A stretch of 56,351 bases of DNA from an uncultured Lachnospiraceae bacterium. GTDB taxonomy: Bacteria; Bacillota; Clostridia; Lachnospirales; Lachnospiraceae. The stretch covers positions 90,891 to 147,241 of the forward strand of contig CAMZDG010000005.1 in the NCBI GenBank assembly GCA_947305245.1. Direction: 5' to 3'. Position 1 is the stretch's first letter. Every line of letters starts with the position of its first letter. Positions 36,701 through 45,557 of this stretch are shown here, in pieces. The notes beneath the pieces were generated by a model, which was not told where the DNA came from, searched no databases, and saw only the letters and a list, made by a program, of their open reading frames with translations. Made by a program: the position numbers and the translations under genes.

Positions 36701-37687
36701 ATGAAGTGGACGAAATTTAAGATAAAGACAGTGACGGATGCGGAGGACATTATCATTAGCACGCTTTATGACATAGGTCTTGAGGGTGCGCAGATCGAGG
36801 ATAAGATCCCGCTGACGCCCTTGGAAAAGGAGCAGATGTTCGTGGACATCCTGCCGGAGGGGCCTGCGGATGACGGCGTGGCGTACCTTAGCTTTTTTGT
36901 GGAAGAAAAGGAGAACGGAACGCTGCTGGTACAGGGCGAGGAGCGCACCAGGGAGTCCATCCTTGAGGACGTGGAGCGTGAGCTTGACGACCTTCGCGCC
37001 TTTTGTGAGATCGGCGAGGGTACCATCACCGTGGATGAGACCGAGGACATCGACTGGATCAACAACTGGAAGCAGTATTTCCATCAGTTCTATATAGATG
37101 ACATCCTTGTCATTCCTTCCTGGGAGGATATCAAACCTGAGGATGACGGCCGCATGGTGCTTCACATTGATCCCGGCACGGCCTTTGGCACGGGCATGCA
37201 TGAGACGACGCAGCTTTGCATCAGGCAGCTTCGTAAGTTCATCACGCCGGAGACGGAGCTCCTCGACGTGGGAACTGGCAGCGGCATCCTTGGGATCCTG
37301 TCTTTGATGTTCGGCGCAAAGCACGTGGTGGGAACGGACCTTGACCCTTGCGCGGTGCCTGCCGTAGAGGACAACTGCGCGAACAACGGGATCCGCCCCG
37401 AACAGTTTACCATGATGATCGGAAATATCATCACGGAGAAGGCAGTCCAGGACGAGGTTGGCTACGAGAAATATGACATTGTTGTCGCTAATATATTAGC
37501 GGACGTGCTCGTACCGCTGACGCCGGTGATCCTGCATCAGTTGAAGCCCGGCGGGATCTATATCACCTCCGGCATTATTGATGACAAGGAGCAGACCGTG
37601 GTCGAGGCTGTCAAGGCAGCAGGGATGGAAGTCCTTGAGGTCACCTATCAGGGCGAGTGGGTGAGTGTGACGGCAAGAAAGAGGTAG
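36701..37687 (+). CDS. prmA: Ribosomal protein L11 methyltransferase
   Basis: SAM-dependent trimethylation of ribosomal protein L11. Motif I is LLDVGTGSGILGILSL; DPGTAFGTGMHETTQL and the NILADVL segment are specific to PrmA. The start is ATG at 36701 after GGGAGGAG, giving 328 residues; an in-frame ATG at 36608 falls inside the promoter and is rejected. In Bacillus prmA follows dnaJ in the hrcA operon. Here it has its own promoter after three inserted genes. Confidence 0.95.
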   Translation: MKWTKFKIKTVTDAEDIIISTLYDIGLEGAQIEDKIPLTPLEKEQMFVDILPEGPADDGVAYLSFFVEEKENGTLLVQGEERTRESILEDVERELDDLRAFCEIGEGTITVDETEDIDWINNWKQYFHQFYIDDILVIPSWEDIKPEDDGRMVLHIDPGTAFGTGMHETTQLCIRQLRKFITPETELLDVGTGSGILGILSLMFGAKHVVGTDLDPCAVPAVEDNCANNGIRPEQFTMMIGNIITEKAVQDEVGYEKYDIVVANILADVLVPLTPVILHQLKPGGIYITSGIIDDKEQTVVEAVKAAGMEVLEVTYQGEWVSVTARKR

Positions 37688-37715
37688 GTATGGGAAGGGC
37701 TCGAGGTTATGTCAT

Positions 37716-37746
37716 GGCAAGAATCCATAAGGGATTCTTTCTTGCC
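37716..37746 (+). promoter_or_regulatory. Hairpin between prmA and rsmE
   Basis: GGCAAGAATCC pairs with GGATTCTT-TC-TTGCC with a two-base bulge. There is no T run. It ends 20 bases before the rsmE GTG and could attenuate or process the transcript. Confidence 0.4.
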
Positions 37747-37766
37747 TATTGAAAGAGGAGTTTGAG

Positions 37767-38582
37767 GTGTATCAGTTTTTTGTGGAGGAAGGGCAGATTG
37801 ACGTCGCAAACAGAACCGTGATGATCACGGGCGGGGACGTAAATCATATTAAGAATGTGCTGCGGATGAAGGTCGGGGAAGAGTTTAACGTCAGCAATGG
37901 ACAGGACGGGAAGGAGTACCGGTGTGCCATCCGGGCCTTTCATGATGGGGAAGATTCGGAAGAAGAATGCGGAAATAGTAACCGTTCTTCTGGCGGGAAG
38001 CAGCAAAAAGGCCAGGCTTGGATAGAATGCGAGCTTCGCTTCATCAAGGAGGATGGGGTGGAGCTGCCCGCGAAGATCTACCTGTTTCAGGGGCTTCCGA
38101 AGGCGGATAAGCTCGAGCTCATCATCCAGAAGGCCGTGGAGCTTGGCGTTTACCAGGTGATCCCCGTGGAGACGAGGCGCTGCGTCGTAAAGCTCGATGA
38201 GAAGAAGGCGAAGGCAAAGACGGCCAGATGGCAGCAGATTTCGGAGGCCGCAGCGAAGCAAAGTAAGCGCGGCATCATTCCGGAAGTGAAGGAACCCATG
38301 AGTTTCAAGAAGGCATTGGAACTGGCAAGGGGCATGGACGTAAAGCTCATTCCCTATGAGCTTGCGGAGGGCATGGACAGGACGCGCCAGCTCATAGAGA
38401 GCATAAAGCCAGGGCAGACGATCGCCATTTTCATCGGCCCGGAGGGCGGCTTCGACGAGGCCGAGATCCAGGCGGCGCAGGAGGCGGGAATCGAACCCGT
38501 TACTCTCGGCAGGCGCATTCTTCGCACGGAGACGGCGCCCCTTGCGATCCTTGCATGGCTCGGCTATCACCTGGAAGCCTGA
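37767..38582 (+). CDS. rsmE: 16S rRNA m3U1498 methyltransferase RsmE
   Basis: A SPOUT-fold methyltransferase. Motifs are HIKNVLRMKVGE near the N-terminus, LFQGLPKADKLELIIQKAVE, AAAKQSKRG, IGPEGGFDEAE and LGRRILRTETAPLAIL with the trefoil knot. An insertion with many Ser/Glu/Gly (about residues 55-80) enlarges the PUA-like N-terminal part. The best start is GTG at 37767, seven bases after AGAGGAG (271 residues); TTG at 37749 is an upstream alternative without a ribosome site. Confidence 0.95.
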   Translation: MYQFFVEEGQIDVANRTVMITGGDVNHIKNVLRMKVGEEFNVSNGQDGKEYRCAIRAFHDGEDSEEECGNSNRSSGGKQQKGQAWIECELRFIKEDGVELPAKIYLFQGLPKADKLELIIQKAVELGVYQVIPVETRRCVVKLDEKKAKAKTARWQQISEAAAKQSKRGIIPEVKEPMSFKKALELARGMDVKLIPYELAEGMDRTRQLIESIKPGQTIAIFIGPEGGFDEAEIQAAQEAGIEPVTLGRRILRTETAPLAILAWLGYHLEA

Positions 38583-38655
38583 GGAAGGCCCTTGCCAACC
38601 GGCACGCCAAATGGTTTTCGGCATATGGTAATATATAGAAGTCTTAGGAGGTCCC

Positions 38656-39828
38656 ATGGAAGTTTATTTGGACAATTCCGCGACGACGAGGGTATTCCCG
38701 GAAGTCGCAGGATATATAACGCAGATCATGTGCCAGCAATATGGCAATCCCTCCAGTCTGCACTTGAAAGGAATGGAGGCGGAGCAGATCCTGCGCAGGG
38801 CGAAGGAGACTCTGGCAGGGATCTTGAAAGTCAATGAGAAGGAATTGCTTTTTACCTCGGGCGGCACGGAGTCAGATAATCTCGCCCTTCGCGGCGTGGC
38901 GCAGGCAAGGCAGCGGCAGGGCAAGCACCTGATCACGACGCAGATCGAGCACCCCGCGATCCTTCAGACCATGCATTTCCTGGAGGAACAGGGCTTTCAG
39001 GTGACCTATCTTCCGGTGGATTCCTTCGGCAGGATCCGTCTGGAAGACCTGCAGCGCAGCATGAGAATGGACACGATCCTTGTATCGATCATGCATACCA
39101 ATAATGAAATGGGTGCGCAGCAGCCCATCGCGGAGGCGGGCGCGCTCATCAAGCGACTGAACCCGAACACCCTCTTTCACGTGGATGCGGTGCAGGGCTT
39201 TGGCAAGGCAAGGATCTATCCGAAGAAAATGGGCATCGATCTCATGAGTGTGAGCGGTCATAAGATCCATGGCCCCAAGGGCATTGGCTTTCTGTACGTC
39301 AATGAGAAGGTCAGGATCCGTCCGATCCTGTTCGGCGGCGGGCAGCAGAATAACCTGCGCTCCGGCACGGAGAACGTGCCAGGCATTGCGGGCATGGCAA
39401 TGGCGGCGGAACTGTTATATCGGAATTATGACGAGGACGTCAGAAAGTTGGCAGAGCTGAAAAGCTTCTTTATCGAGGGTGTCAGCCAGATGGAGGGCGT
39501 GCGCGTGAATGGCCTTCTGCCGGGATATCCGCACGGTGAAGGCACGGCGCCTCACGTGGTCAGCGTCTCCTTCCGCGGCGTTCGGAGCGAGGTGCTGCTT
39601 CATGCCTTGGAGGAAAAGGGGATCTATGTCTCCGCGGGAAGCGCCTGCTCGGCGAGAAAGCCTCAGCCCTCGGCAACGCTGCGCGCCATGGGCGTGGAGA
39701 AGGATCTGTTGGAATCCACGATCAGATTTAGTTTTTCAGTCTTTACGAACCAAGAGGAATTGGAGTATACTTTATCGGTGCTTCGGGAGATCGTGCCGAT
39801 GCTGAGAATGTATACGAGGAAGAGATAA
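38656..39828 (+). CDS. Cysteine desulfurase (NifS/IscS-like)
   Basis: A PLP enzyme that takes sulfur from cysteine onto an active-site Cys. It has YLDNSATTRVFPEV, the FTSGGTESDNLAL cofactor loop, the Schiff-base Lys in SGHKIHGPKGIG and the persulfide Cys in SAGSACSARKPQPS. It sits 27 bases upstream of thiI. In Bacillus a dedicated NifZ delivers sulfur to a rhodanese-less ThiI, and this gene is the likely counterpart. An AGGAGG-type site precedes the ATG. Confidence 0.95.
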   Translation: MEVYLDNSATTRVFPEVAGYITQIMCQQYGNPSSLHLKGMEAEQILRRAKETLAGILKVNEKELLFTSGGTESDNLALRGVAQARQRQGKHLITTQIEHPAILQTMHFLEEQGFQVTYLPVDSFGRIRLEDLQRSMRMDTILVSIMHTNNEMGAQQPIAEAGALIKRLNPNTLFHVDAVQGFGKARIYPKKMGIDLMSVSGHKIHGPKGIGFLYVNEKVRIRPILFGGGQQNNLRSGTENVPGIAGMAMAAELLYRNYDEDVRKLAELKSFFIEGVSQMEGVRVNGLLPGYPHGEGTAPHVVSVSFRGVRSEVLLHALEEKGIYVSAGSACSARKPQPSATLRAMGVEKDLLESTIRFSFSVFTNQEELEYTLSVLREIVPMLRMYTRKR

Positions 39829-39855
39829 AGCGAAGGAAAAAACGGGAGAAGAATT

Positions 39856-41034
39856 ATGTTTAAGGCTTTTTTGATCAAGTATGCAGAGATCGGGGTCAAG
39901 GGAAAGAACCGACATCTCTTTGAGGATGCGCTGGTGCACCAGATCAAGGTCAGCATGAAAAAATGCGAAGGGAAATTCTACGTGCACAAGACCCAGGGGC
40001 GGATCTTTGTGGAAGCGGAGTCGGAGTTCGATTATGACGAGGCCGTGGAGCACTTAAAGCAGGTCTTTGGCATCTGGGGGATCTGCCCCGTGGTCTATGC
40101 GGAGGACGAGGGCTTTGAAAAGCTTGCGGAGCGGATCGTGGACTACGTTGACAAGGTCTACCCCGACAAGAACAAAACCTTCAAGGTGAACGCGCGGCGC
40201 GCGAATAAGAATTACCCCAAGGAGTCCATGGAGATCAACGCGGATCTTGGCGAAGTGCTGCTGAATGCCTTCCCGGAGATGACGGTGGACGTTCATAACC
40301 CTGACATTATGCTGAACGTGGAGATCCGCGAGAAGATTTATATCTATTCCGAGATCATTCCTGGTCCCGGCGGCATGCCCGTCGGCACGGGCGGGAAGGC
40401 CATGCTGCTTCTTTCCGGCGGCATTGATTCCCCGGTGGCCGGTTATATGATCGCAAAGCGCGGCGTCAAGATCGATGCGGTCTATTTCCATGCACCGCCA
40501 TATACCAGCGAGCGCGCGAAGCAAAAAGTGGTGGACCTTGCGAGGATTGTCTCGAAATATACCGGTCCCATCTATCTGCACGTGATCAATTTCACGGACA
40601 TTCAGCTTTATATTCACGAGAAATGCCCGCATGAGGAGCTGACCATCATCATGCGAAGGTATATGATGCGGATCGCGGAGCATCTCGCGAAGGAGAATGA
40701 GTGCCTGGGCCTGATCACCGGCGAGAGCATCGGACAGGTGGCGTCTCAGACCATGGCGTCCCTCGTTTGCACCAACGAGGTCTGCGAGCTTCCCGTATAT
40801 CGGCCCCTCATCGGATTTGACAAGCAGGAGATCGTGGAGGTTTCGGAGAAGATCGGGACCTTTGAGACCTCGATCCAGCCCTTCGAGGATTGCTGCACGA
40901 TCTTTGTGGCAAAGCATCCCGTGACGAAGCCGAATCTGAAATATATTCGCAGGCATGAGGAGAATCTCTCGGAAAAGATTGAGGAGTTGGTGAAGACCGC
41001 CCTTGAGACGGACGAGCTGATCATTGTAGAGTAG
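39856..41034 (+). CDS. thiI: tRNA 4-thiouridine synthase ThiI (short form)
   Basis: Makes s4U8 in tRNA using ATP. The order is an N-terminal ferredoxin-like/THUMP region (IKYAEIGVKGKNRHLFEDAL, NPDIMLNVEIREKIYIY), then the PP-loop LLSGGIDSPVAGYM and a C-terminal AANH domain with TGESIGQVASQT. At 392 residues it lacks the rhodanese domain of the enterobacterial enzyme, as in other Firmicutes, so sulfur should come from the adjacent cysteine desulfurase. Confidence 0.96.
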   Translation: MFKAFLIKYAEIGVKGKNRHLFEDALVHQIKVSMKKCEGKFYVHKTQGRIFVEAESEFDYDEAVEHLKQVFGIWGICPVVYAEDEGFEKLAERIVDYVDKVYPDKNKTFKVNARRANKNYPKESMEINADLGEVLLNAFPEMTVDVHNPDIMLNVEIREKIYIYSEIIPGPGGMPVGTGGKAMLLLSGGIDSPVAGYMIAKRGVKIDAVYFHAPPYTSERAKQKVVDLARIVSKYTGPIYLHVINFTDIQLYIHEKCPHEELTIIMRRYMMRIAEHLAKENECLGLITGESIGQVASQTMASLVCTNEVCELPVYRPLIGFDKQEIVEVSEKIGTFETSIQPFEDCCTIFVAKHPVTKPNLKYIRRHEENLSEKIEELVKTALETDELIIVE

Positions 41035-41048
41035 TATGATAACAAAAA

Positions 41049-41118
41049 CCCTCCGAAGCGATCGCTCCGGAGGGCATAAGTTTCTTTTGTGAAACCTTGA
41101 AACCATATTGTTTCAAGG
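41049..41118. terminator. Two hairpins between thiI and the HPr-like gene
   Basis: CCTCCGAAGCGATCGCTCCGGAGG (with a one-base mismatch, 41049-41074) and CCTTGAAAC-N6-GTTTCAAGG (41095-41118). On the - strand the first is followed by GGGTTTTTG, so it best ends the HPr-like transcript; it may also end thiI. Confidence 0.7.
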
Positions 41119-41129
41119 AACGCCGGGGA

Positions 41130-41360
41130 TTAAACCTCGTAGTTCTTCAGAACCTTCAGAACTTCCTCGGCACCGTCTTCGGTATGGATGTTCAAGTCAA
41201 TGGGCTTGGAGAGATCCAGGCTGAAGATACCCATGATGGACTTGGCATCGATCACGTATCTTCCGGATACCAGATCGAAATCGTAATCGAACTTCGTAAT
41301 GTCATTTACGAAAGACTTTACCTTGTCAATCGAGTTTAAAGAAATTTGAACTGTTTTCAT
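41130..41360 (-). CDS. HPr-like protein lacking the phosphorylatable His
   Basis: A 76-residue protein with the HPr fold pattern. TKFDYDFDLVSGRYVIDAKS aligns with the middle of HPr, and the regulatory Ser region KSIMGIFSL is intact (Ser46 in normal HPr). The active-site segment GIHARPA is replaced by SIDKVKS, so position 15 is Asp and Arg17 is lost. It cannot carry PTS phosphate on His and resembles Crh in principle. The start is ATG at 41360 behind GGAGG; 41387 is rejected. A clean promoter precedes it. Confidence 0.85.
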   Translation of the reverse strand: MKTVQISLNSIDKVKSFVNDITKFDYDFDLVSGRYVIDAKSIMGIFSLDLSKPIDLNIHTEDGAEEVLKVLKNYEV

Positions 41361-41400
41361 GAATGTTACCTCCTTCATTGTTGACATACCTTCTGCCTAC

Positions 41401-41429
41401 ATCTTAATCGGTGGTTCATGAAAAGTCAA
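41401..41429 (-). promoter_or_regulatory. Promoter of the HPr-like gene
   Basis: On the - strand TTGACT (41424-41429), 17 bases, TAAGAT (41401-41406). Confidence 0.75.
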
Positions 41430-41474
41430 GGGAAATTATCAAGGAATAATAGCAGAAAAAACATGGAGAAATGA

Positions 41475-42893
41475 ATGAAAACCATAGCATTTCACAACTT
41501 GGGATGCAAGGTCAACTCCTATGAGTTGGACGTGATGCAACAAATCATGCGGGAGAAGGGATATGAAATTGTTCCTTTTGATCAAAAAGCAGACATTTAC
41601 GTGATCAACACCTGCACCGTGACGAATATCGCGGACAGAAAGAGCCGTCAGATGCTCCACCGCGCGAAGCAAAAGAACCCCGATGCCGTTGTCGTGGCCG
41701 TGGGCTGCTATGTGCAGACGGACCTTGCTGGCGTGGAGGGAGACAATGCCGTCGACCTTGCCATCGGGAACAACCGAAAGAAGGATATTGCGTCGATCCT
41801 GGAAGAATTTCTTGCAAACAGAGAAAAAGAGGATAAAACCCTTGGCGGCAGGGCAGTCATTGACATAAATCATACCGGTGAGTATGAGGAGATGACCTTA
41901 AAGACCACTGCGGAGCATACGCGTGCCTATATCAAGATCCAGGACGGCTGCAATCAGTTCTGCTCTTACTGTGCCATCCCGTTGGCGCGGGGCCGCGTTC
42001 GAAGCAGAAAGCCGGAGGACGTGCTGCGGGAGATCCGCGGCATTGTGGCGGCAGGGTATAAGGAGATTGTCCTGACCGGCATTCACGTAAGCTCCTACGG
42101 GATCGACTTCGCCGCGCAGGAAAAGAGAGCGCAGCAGGAAGAGGGCGCAGACAAGCCCACGACGGACAAGCCCAGAGATTATCGCGGGCAGTCAAAGCTC
42201 CTTTCTTTGATCGAGGAGATCCATGAAATCCCAGGCCTTGAGCGCATTCGCGTCAGTTCCCTGGAGCCCCGCATTGTCACGCCCGAGACGGCGAAGCGCT
42301 TTGCGGCGCTGCCCAAGGTTTGCCCGCACTTCCATCTCTCTTTGCAAAGTGGGTGCGATGCTACTTTAAAGCGCATGAACCGTCATTATACGGCGCAGCA
42401 ATATTTAGAGAGTGTGGAAGCGCTTCGAAACGCATATGCACCGATCGTTCCGGCCATCACGACGGACGTGATCGTGGGCTTCCCGGGCGAGACCGAGGAG
42501 GAGTTTGAGACGACCAAGGCCTTCCTGCAAAAGGTCGGCTTTTATGAGATACACGTGTTCAAGTATTCCAAGCGAAAGGGCACCAGGGCGGCCGTGATGC
42601 CGGATCAGGTGCCGGATCAAGTGAAGGCGGAGCGCAGCGACGAGCTCCTGGAATTGGAGCGCGAGCAGTCCATCGCCTTTCGAAGACGAAAGCTTGGCAC
42701 GCAGGCAGAAGTACTCTTTGAGGAGGAAAAGCTGATCGGCGGAAAGAAATATCTCATCGGGCACACGACGGATTACGTGAAAGTGGCCTTGGAGATCGGG
42801 GAAGGAAAAGGGCCAGGCGAGACAGCCGTGGTGAACCTTGAGGAATTTTTGACGGAGGAAGTTTTACTGGGACATGAAAGTACTGTTTTTTGA
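41475..42893 (+). CDS. mtaB: tRNA ms2t6A methylthiotransferase MtaB
   Basis: A radical-SAM enzyme that converts t6A37 to ms2t6A in tRNA. The N-terminal UPF0004 domain supplies three Cys (LGCKVNSYE, INTCTVT, AVGCYVQ). The radical-SAM cluster is CNQFCSYC, followed by the barrel and a C-terminal TRAM domain. At 472 residues it is slightly long, with an insertion near residue 215. In Bacillus the orthologue (yqeV) follows rsmE; here three genes separate them. It overlaps the HAD gene by 20 bases. Confidence 0.95.
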   Translation: MKTIAFHNLGCKVNSYELDVMQQIMREKGYEIVPFDQKADIYVINTCTVTNIADRKSRQMLHRAKQKNPDAVVVAVGCYVQTDLAGVEGDNAVDLAIGNNRKKDIASILEEFLANREKEDKTLGGRAVIDINHTGEYEEMTLKTTAEHTRAYIKIQDGCNQFCSYCAIPLARGRVRSRKPEDVLREIRGIVAAGYKEIVLTGIHVSSYGIDFAAQEKRAQQEEGADKPTTDKPRDYRGQSKLLSLIEEIHEIPGLERIRVSSLEPRIVTPETAKRFAALPKVCPHFHLSLQSGCDATLKRMNRHYTAQQYLESVEALRNAYAPIVPAITTDVIVGFPGETEEEFETTKAFLQKVGFYEIHVFKYSKRKGTRAAVMPDQVPDQVKAERSDELLELEREQSIAFRRRKLGTQAEVLFEEEKLIGGKKYLIGHTTDYVKVALEIGEGKGPGETAVVNLEEFLTEEVLLGHESTVF

Positions 42894-43695
42894 CATTGAC
42901 GGAACGCTGATCGCCACGCATCAAAGAATGGCGCCGTCCACGGCCGCCGCGATCCGGCTGGCACAGGAAAACGGACATCTTTGCATCGTGAACACGGGCC
43001 GTACCGCGGCGATCGTGCTGGACTGGCTCCCGGCGCTTGCTCCTTTTGACGGATATCTTTGCGGCTGTGGGACGCACGTCTTTTTCCGGGGACAGGAGCT
43101 GATGCACCATGTTTTGACGCGTGAGCAGTCCATCCGCGTCATCAATGGATTAGAGAAGTATCGGATCGACGCCATTTTGGAGGGCGCGGAGAACGATTTC
43201 CACAATCCTCTGGACAGGATGCACACGGAGACCCTGCGAAATTATATTATTAAGCATTATTCCGATCGGCACTGGGGCAATTATGAGGAGGCCGTCGGCA
43301 GGTTTGACAAGTTTTACTGCTATGCGGATGATCCGGAGAGTGTGCGAAAATTTATGGAGGAGCAGGGCGATTTCCTTGAGGCCATCGACCGCGAGCAGGG
43401 CTTTTTCGAGATCGTCCCCAAGGGCTTTTCCAAGGCGACTTGTATGGATTATCTTGTGGAACACTTAAATCAAACGGGAAAGTATCCGAAAAAGATACGG
43501 ATCGAGGACACGGTCGCCATCGGCGACAGCAACAATGACCTGCCGATGCTTAAGCATGCGGGATGTGCCATCGCCATGGGTGAGTCTTCCGAGCAGGTGC
43601 TGGCCATGGCTGATTACGTAACGACGCCCGTTCTTGAGGATGGTATCTGGAATGCGCTCAAGTGGCTCGGGTGCCTGGACGGCGCGAGAGAATAA
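42874..43695 (+). CDS. Cof-type HAD family phosphatase
   Basis: A 273-residue cytoplasmic phosphatase. Motif I is FFDIDGTLI (nucleophile Asp). The C2B-type cap lies in the middle, and motif IV is AIGDSNNDLPML. Cof-like enzymes dephosphorylate sugar phosphates or cofactors such as PLP and FMN; the substrate is not known here. It overlaps mtaB and so is translationally coupled. Confidence 0.92.
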   Translation: MKVLFFDIDGTLIATHQRMAPSTAAAIRLAQENGHLCIVNTGRTAAIVLDWLPALAPFDGYLCGCGTHVFFRGQELMHHVLTREQSIRVINGLEKYRIDAILEGAENDFHNPLDRMHTETLRNYIIKHYSDRHWGNYEEAVGRFDKFYCYADDPESVRKFMEEQGDFLEAIDREQGFFEIVPKGFSKATCMDYLVEHLNQTGKYPKKIRIEDTVAIGDSNNDLPMLKHAGCAIAMGESSEQVLAMADYVTTPVLEDGIWNALKWLGCLDGARE

Positions 43696-43790
43696 ACAGG
43701 AGAGCAGGAAGAAGCAACCGGCAAAGTGAGAAGAAAGGCGGCAGAAAGAAACCGCGAGAAAATAGAATAAGACAAGAGAGGAGAATCAAG

Positions 43791-44327
43791 ATGAACATTT
43801 GGCATGACATTGATGAGAAGAGAATTTCCCCCATGGACTTCATGTCCGTGATCGAGATCAGCAAGGGAAGCAGCATGAAATATGAGCTCGACAAGGAGAC
43901 CGGCATGCTGATGCTGGACCGGGTGCTGTACACCGCGACGCATTATCCCGCGAACTACGGCTTTATCCCAAAGACGCTCGGCGACGACCATGACCCCTTG
44001 GACGTGCTGGTGCTCTGCTCGGAGAACGTGCGCCCGATGACGTTGGTGAGGAGCTACCCCATTGGCGTGATGAAGATGCTCGACTGCGGCATGGGCGATG
44101 AGAAGATCATTGCGATGCCTTACGGCGATCCGACCTATAACGGCTATCACGACATTAAGGAGCTGCCGAAGCATATTTTCGATGAAATCCAGCATTTCTT
44201 CACCGTTTACAAGAACCTTGAAGGGAAGGAAACGAAGGTGGATGAGATCTACGATTGCAAGGAAGCCGTGAAGGTGATCGAGCACTGCATCGACAATTAC
44301 CGCAAAAAATACGGAAAACAGTCGTAA
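43791..44327 (+). CDS. ppa: Inorganic pyrophosphatase (family I)
   Basis: Hydrolyses pyrophosphate to phosphate in the cytoplasm with Mg2+. It carries the metal-binding signature GDDHDPLDVLVL and the NYGFIPKT segment, with KYELDKETGMLMLDRVLYTA upstream. The start is ATG at 43791 after AGAGAGGAG, giving 178 residues; a longer in-frame start at 43662 is an Arg-rich artefact. It is probably cotranscribed with the HAD gene. Confidence 0.95.
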   Translation: MNIWHDIDEKRISPMDFMSVIEISKGSSMKYELDKETGMLMLDRVLYTATHYPANYGFIPKTLGDDHDPLDVLVLCSENVRPMTLVRSYPIGVMKMLDCGMGDEKIIAMPYGDPTYNGYHDIKELPKHIFDEIQHFFTVYKNLEGKETKVDEIYDCKEAVKVIEHCIDNYRKKYGKQS

Positions 44328-44366
44328 ACATTTAGGCTTCTTAAGAACTTCTTAAGGGAGCGGGTA

Positions 44367-44395
44367 TTGAAATTTTCTGAAAAAAGGGTTAAAAT
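44367..44395 (+). promoter_or_regulatory. ireB-ruvX operon promoter
   Basis: TTGAAA (44367-44372), 17 bases, TAAAAT (44390-44395). A CTTAAG-N5-CTTAAG hairpin just upstream (44339-44355) may end the ppa transcript, without a T run. The ~90-base leader contains GTCC-TGTG-GGAC. Confidence 0.7.
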
Positions 44396-44488
44396 GTTCA
44401 TAATTGGAACCTAGAATGGCGTAATGGCGTCCTGTGGGACGGGCAAGGTCGCGCCGTTTCTTTAGCGCGGGGAAGTCGAGGGTTATTT

Positions 44489-44752
44489 ATGGATGATTTA
44501 GCAAATACTCAATATTTTACAGTAGAGACGGAGCAGGAAACTGGGGCACAGGTGGTTCTGTCCGCCGTCTATGAAGCACTGCGGGAAAAGGGTTACAATC
44601 CCGTAAACCAGATCGTGGGTTATATTATGAGCGGCGATCCCACATACATCACCAGCCATAAGAACGCGAGAAGCCTGATCATGAAGGTGGAGCGGGACGA
44701 ACTGGTGGAGGAGATGCTGCGCTTTTATATCAATTACAAGCTGGAGCAATAA
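44489..44752 (+). CDS. IreB family regulatory phosphoprotein (UPF0297)
   Basis: An 87-residue protein. The pattern [20 protein letters not shown] near the start, then [20 protein letters not shown] and the [14 protein letters not shown] segment, is diagnostic of the YrzL/IreB family. In Enterococcus IreB is phosphorylated on N-terminal Thr by the kinase IreK and affects cell-wall stress resistance. It is the first of the ireB-ruvX-UPF0473 block that is conserved in Firmicutes, usually behind alaS, which is missing here. Confidence 0.95.
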   Translation: MDDLANTQYFTVETEQETGAQVVLSAVYEALREKGYNPVNQIVGYIMSGDPTYITSHKNARSLIMKVERDELVEEMLRFYINYKLEQ

Positions 44753-44792
44753 TAAGAAGCGAGATCGCGAAGCGATCTAAGGAGGACCCGCC

Positions 44793-45230
44793 ATGCGTAT
44801 CATGGGGTTGGATTTTGGTTCTAAGACGGTGGGAGTCGCAGTGAGCGATGCGCTTCTCATCACGGCGCAGGGCGTGGAGATCATCCGCCGCAAGGAGGAG
44901 AACAAGCTTCGTCAGACCCTTGCCAGGATCGAGGAACTGATCAAGGAATACGAAGTGGAGAAGATCGTGCTGGGCCAGCCCAAGCACATGAATGGCACGG
45001 AAGGCGTGAGGGTGGAACTCACGGGGGAATTCAAGGAGAAGCTGGAGCGTCGGACGGGCTTGCCCGTGGTCCTTTGGGACGAGCGGCTGACCACTGTCGC
45101 TGCAGACAGGGCTATGATGGAGGCGGGGATCCGCAGGGAAAACCGCAAGGATTACGTGGACATGATCGCGGCGACCTTTATCTTGCAGGGTTACCTGGAT
45201 TATCTGGCCAACCAGACGAAAACCGAGTGA
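44793..45230 (+). CDS. ruvX: Holliday junction resolvase-like nuclease RuvX/YqgF
   Basis: A 145-residue RNase H-fold protein. [19 protein letters not shown] carries the first catalytic Asp; the [13 protein letters not shown] loop, [14 protein letters not shown] and the late [14 protein letters not shown] complete the family pattern. YqgF proteins process the 5' end of pre-16S rRNA and may cut branched DNA. An AAGGAGG precedes the ATG. Confidence 0.95.
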   Translation: MRIMGLDFGSKTVGVAVSDALLITAQGVEIIRRKEENKLRQTLARIEELIKEYEVEKIVLGQPKHMNGTEGVRVELTGEFKEKLERRTGLPVVLWDERLTTVAADRAMMEAGIRRENRKDYVDMIAATFILQGYLDYLANQTKTE

Positions 45231-45268
45231 AAATGGAAACGGGTGCCTTGGCACCGGAGGAACCGCGA

Positions 45269-45523
45269 ATGGAGAAAATTTTATTTACGCCCGAGGGCGA
45301 GGAGCCGGTAGAGTTCTACGTACTGGAGCAGACCCGCATCGGGGGAAAGAATTACATTCTTGTGACGGATACGGAAGATGGGGACGGAGAAGCATGGATC
45401 ATGAAGGATCTGTCCGAGGATGGTGAGGCGGAGAGCCGGTACGTCTTCGTGGAAGACGACGAGGAAATGTCCGCCGTTGCCGGCGTGTTTTCGAATATGC
45501 TGGAAGACGTGGATCTGGAATAG
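45269..45523 (+). CDS. DUF1292 (UPF0473, YrzB-like) protein
   Basis: An 84-residue acidic protein (VEFYVLEQTRIGGKNYILVT, then MKDLSED, and an Asp/Glu-rich tail) of the YrzB family, function unknown. The ATG at 45269 is eight bases after GGAGG, which itself follows a perfect GGTGCC-TT-GGCACC hairpin (45242-45255). An in-frame ATG at 45233 has no ribosome site. It completes the conserved block with ireB and ruvX. Confidence 0.9.
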   Translation: MEKILFTPEGEEPVEFYVLEQTRIGGKNYILVTDTEDGDGEAWIMKDLSEDGEAESRYVFVEDDEEMSAVAGVFSNMLEDVDLE

Positions 45524-45557
45524 GATCCACTTTTTGAATTGATTTGGAGGAATTGTT

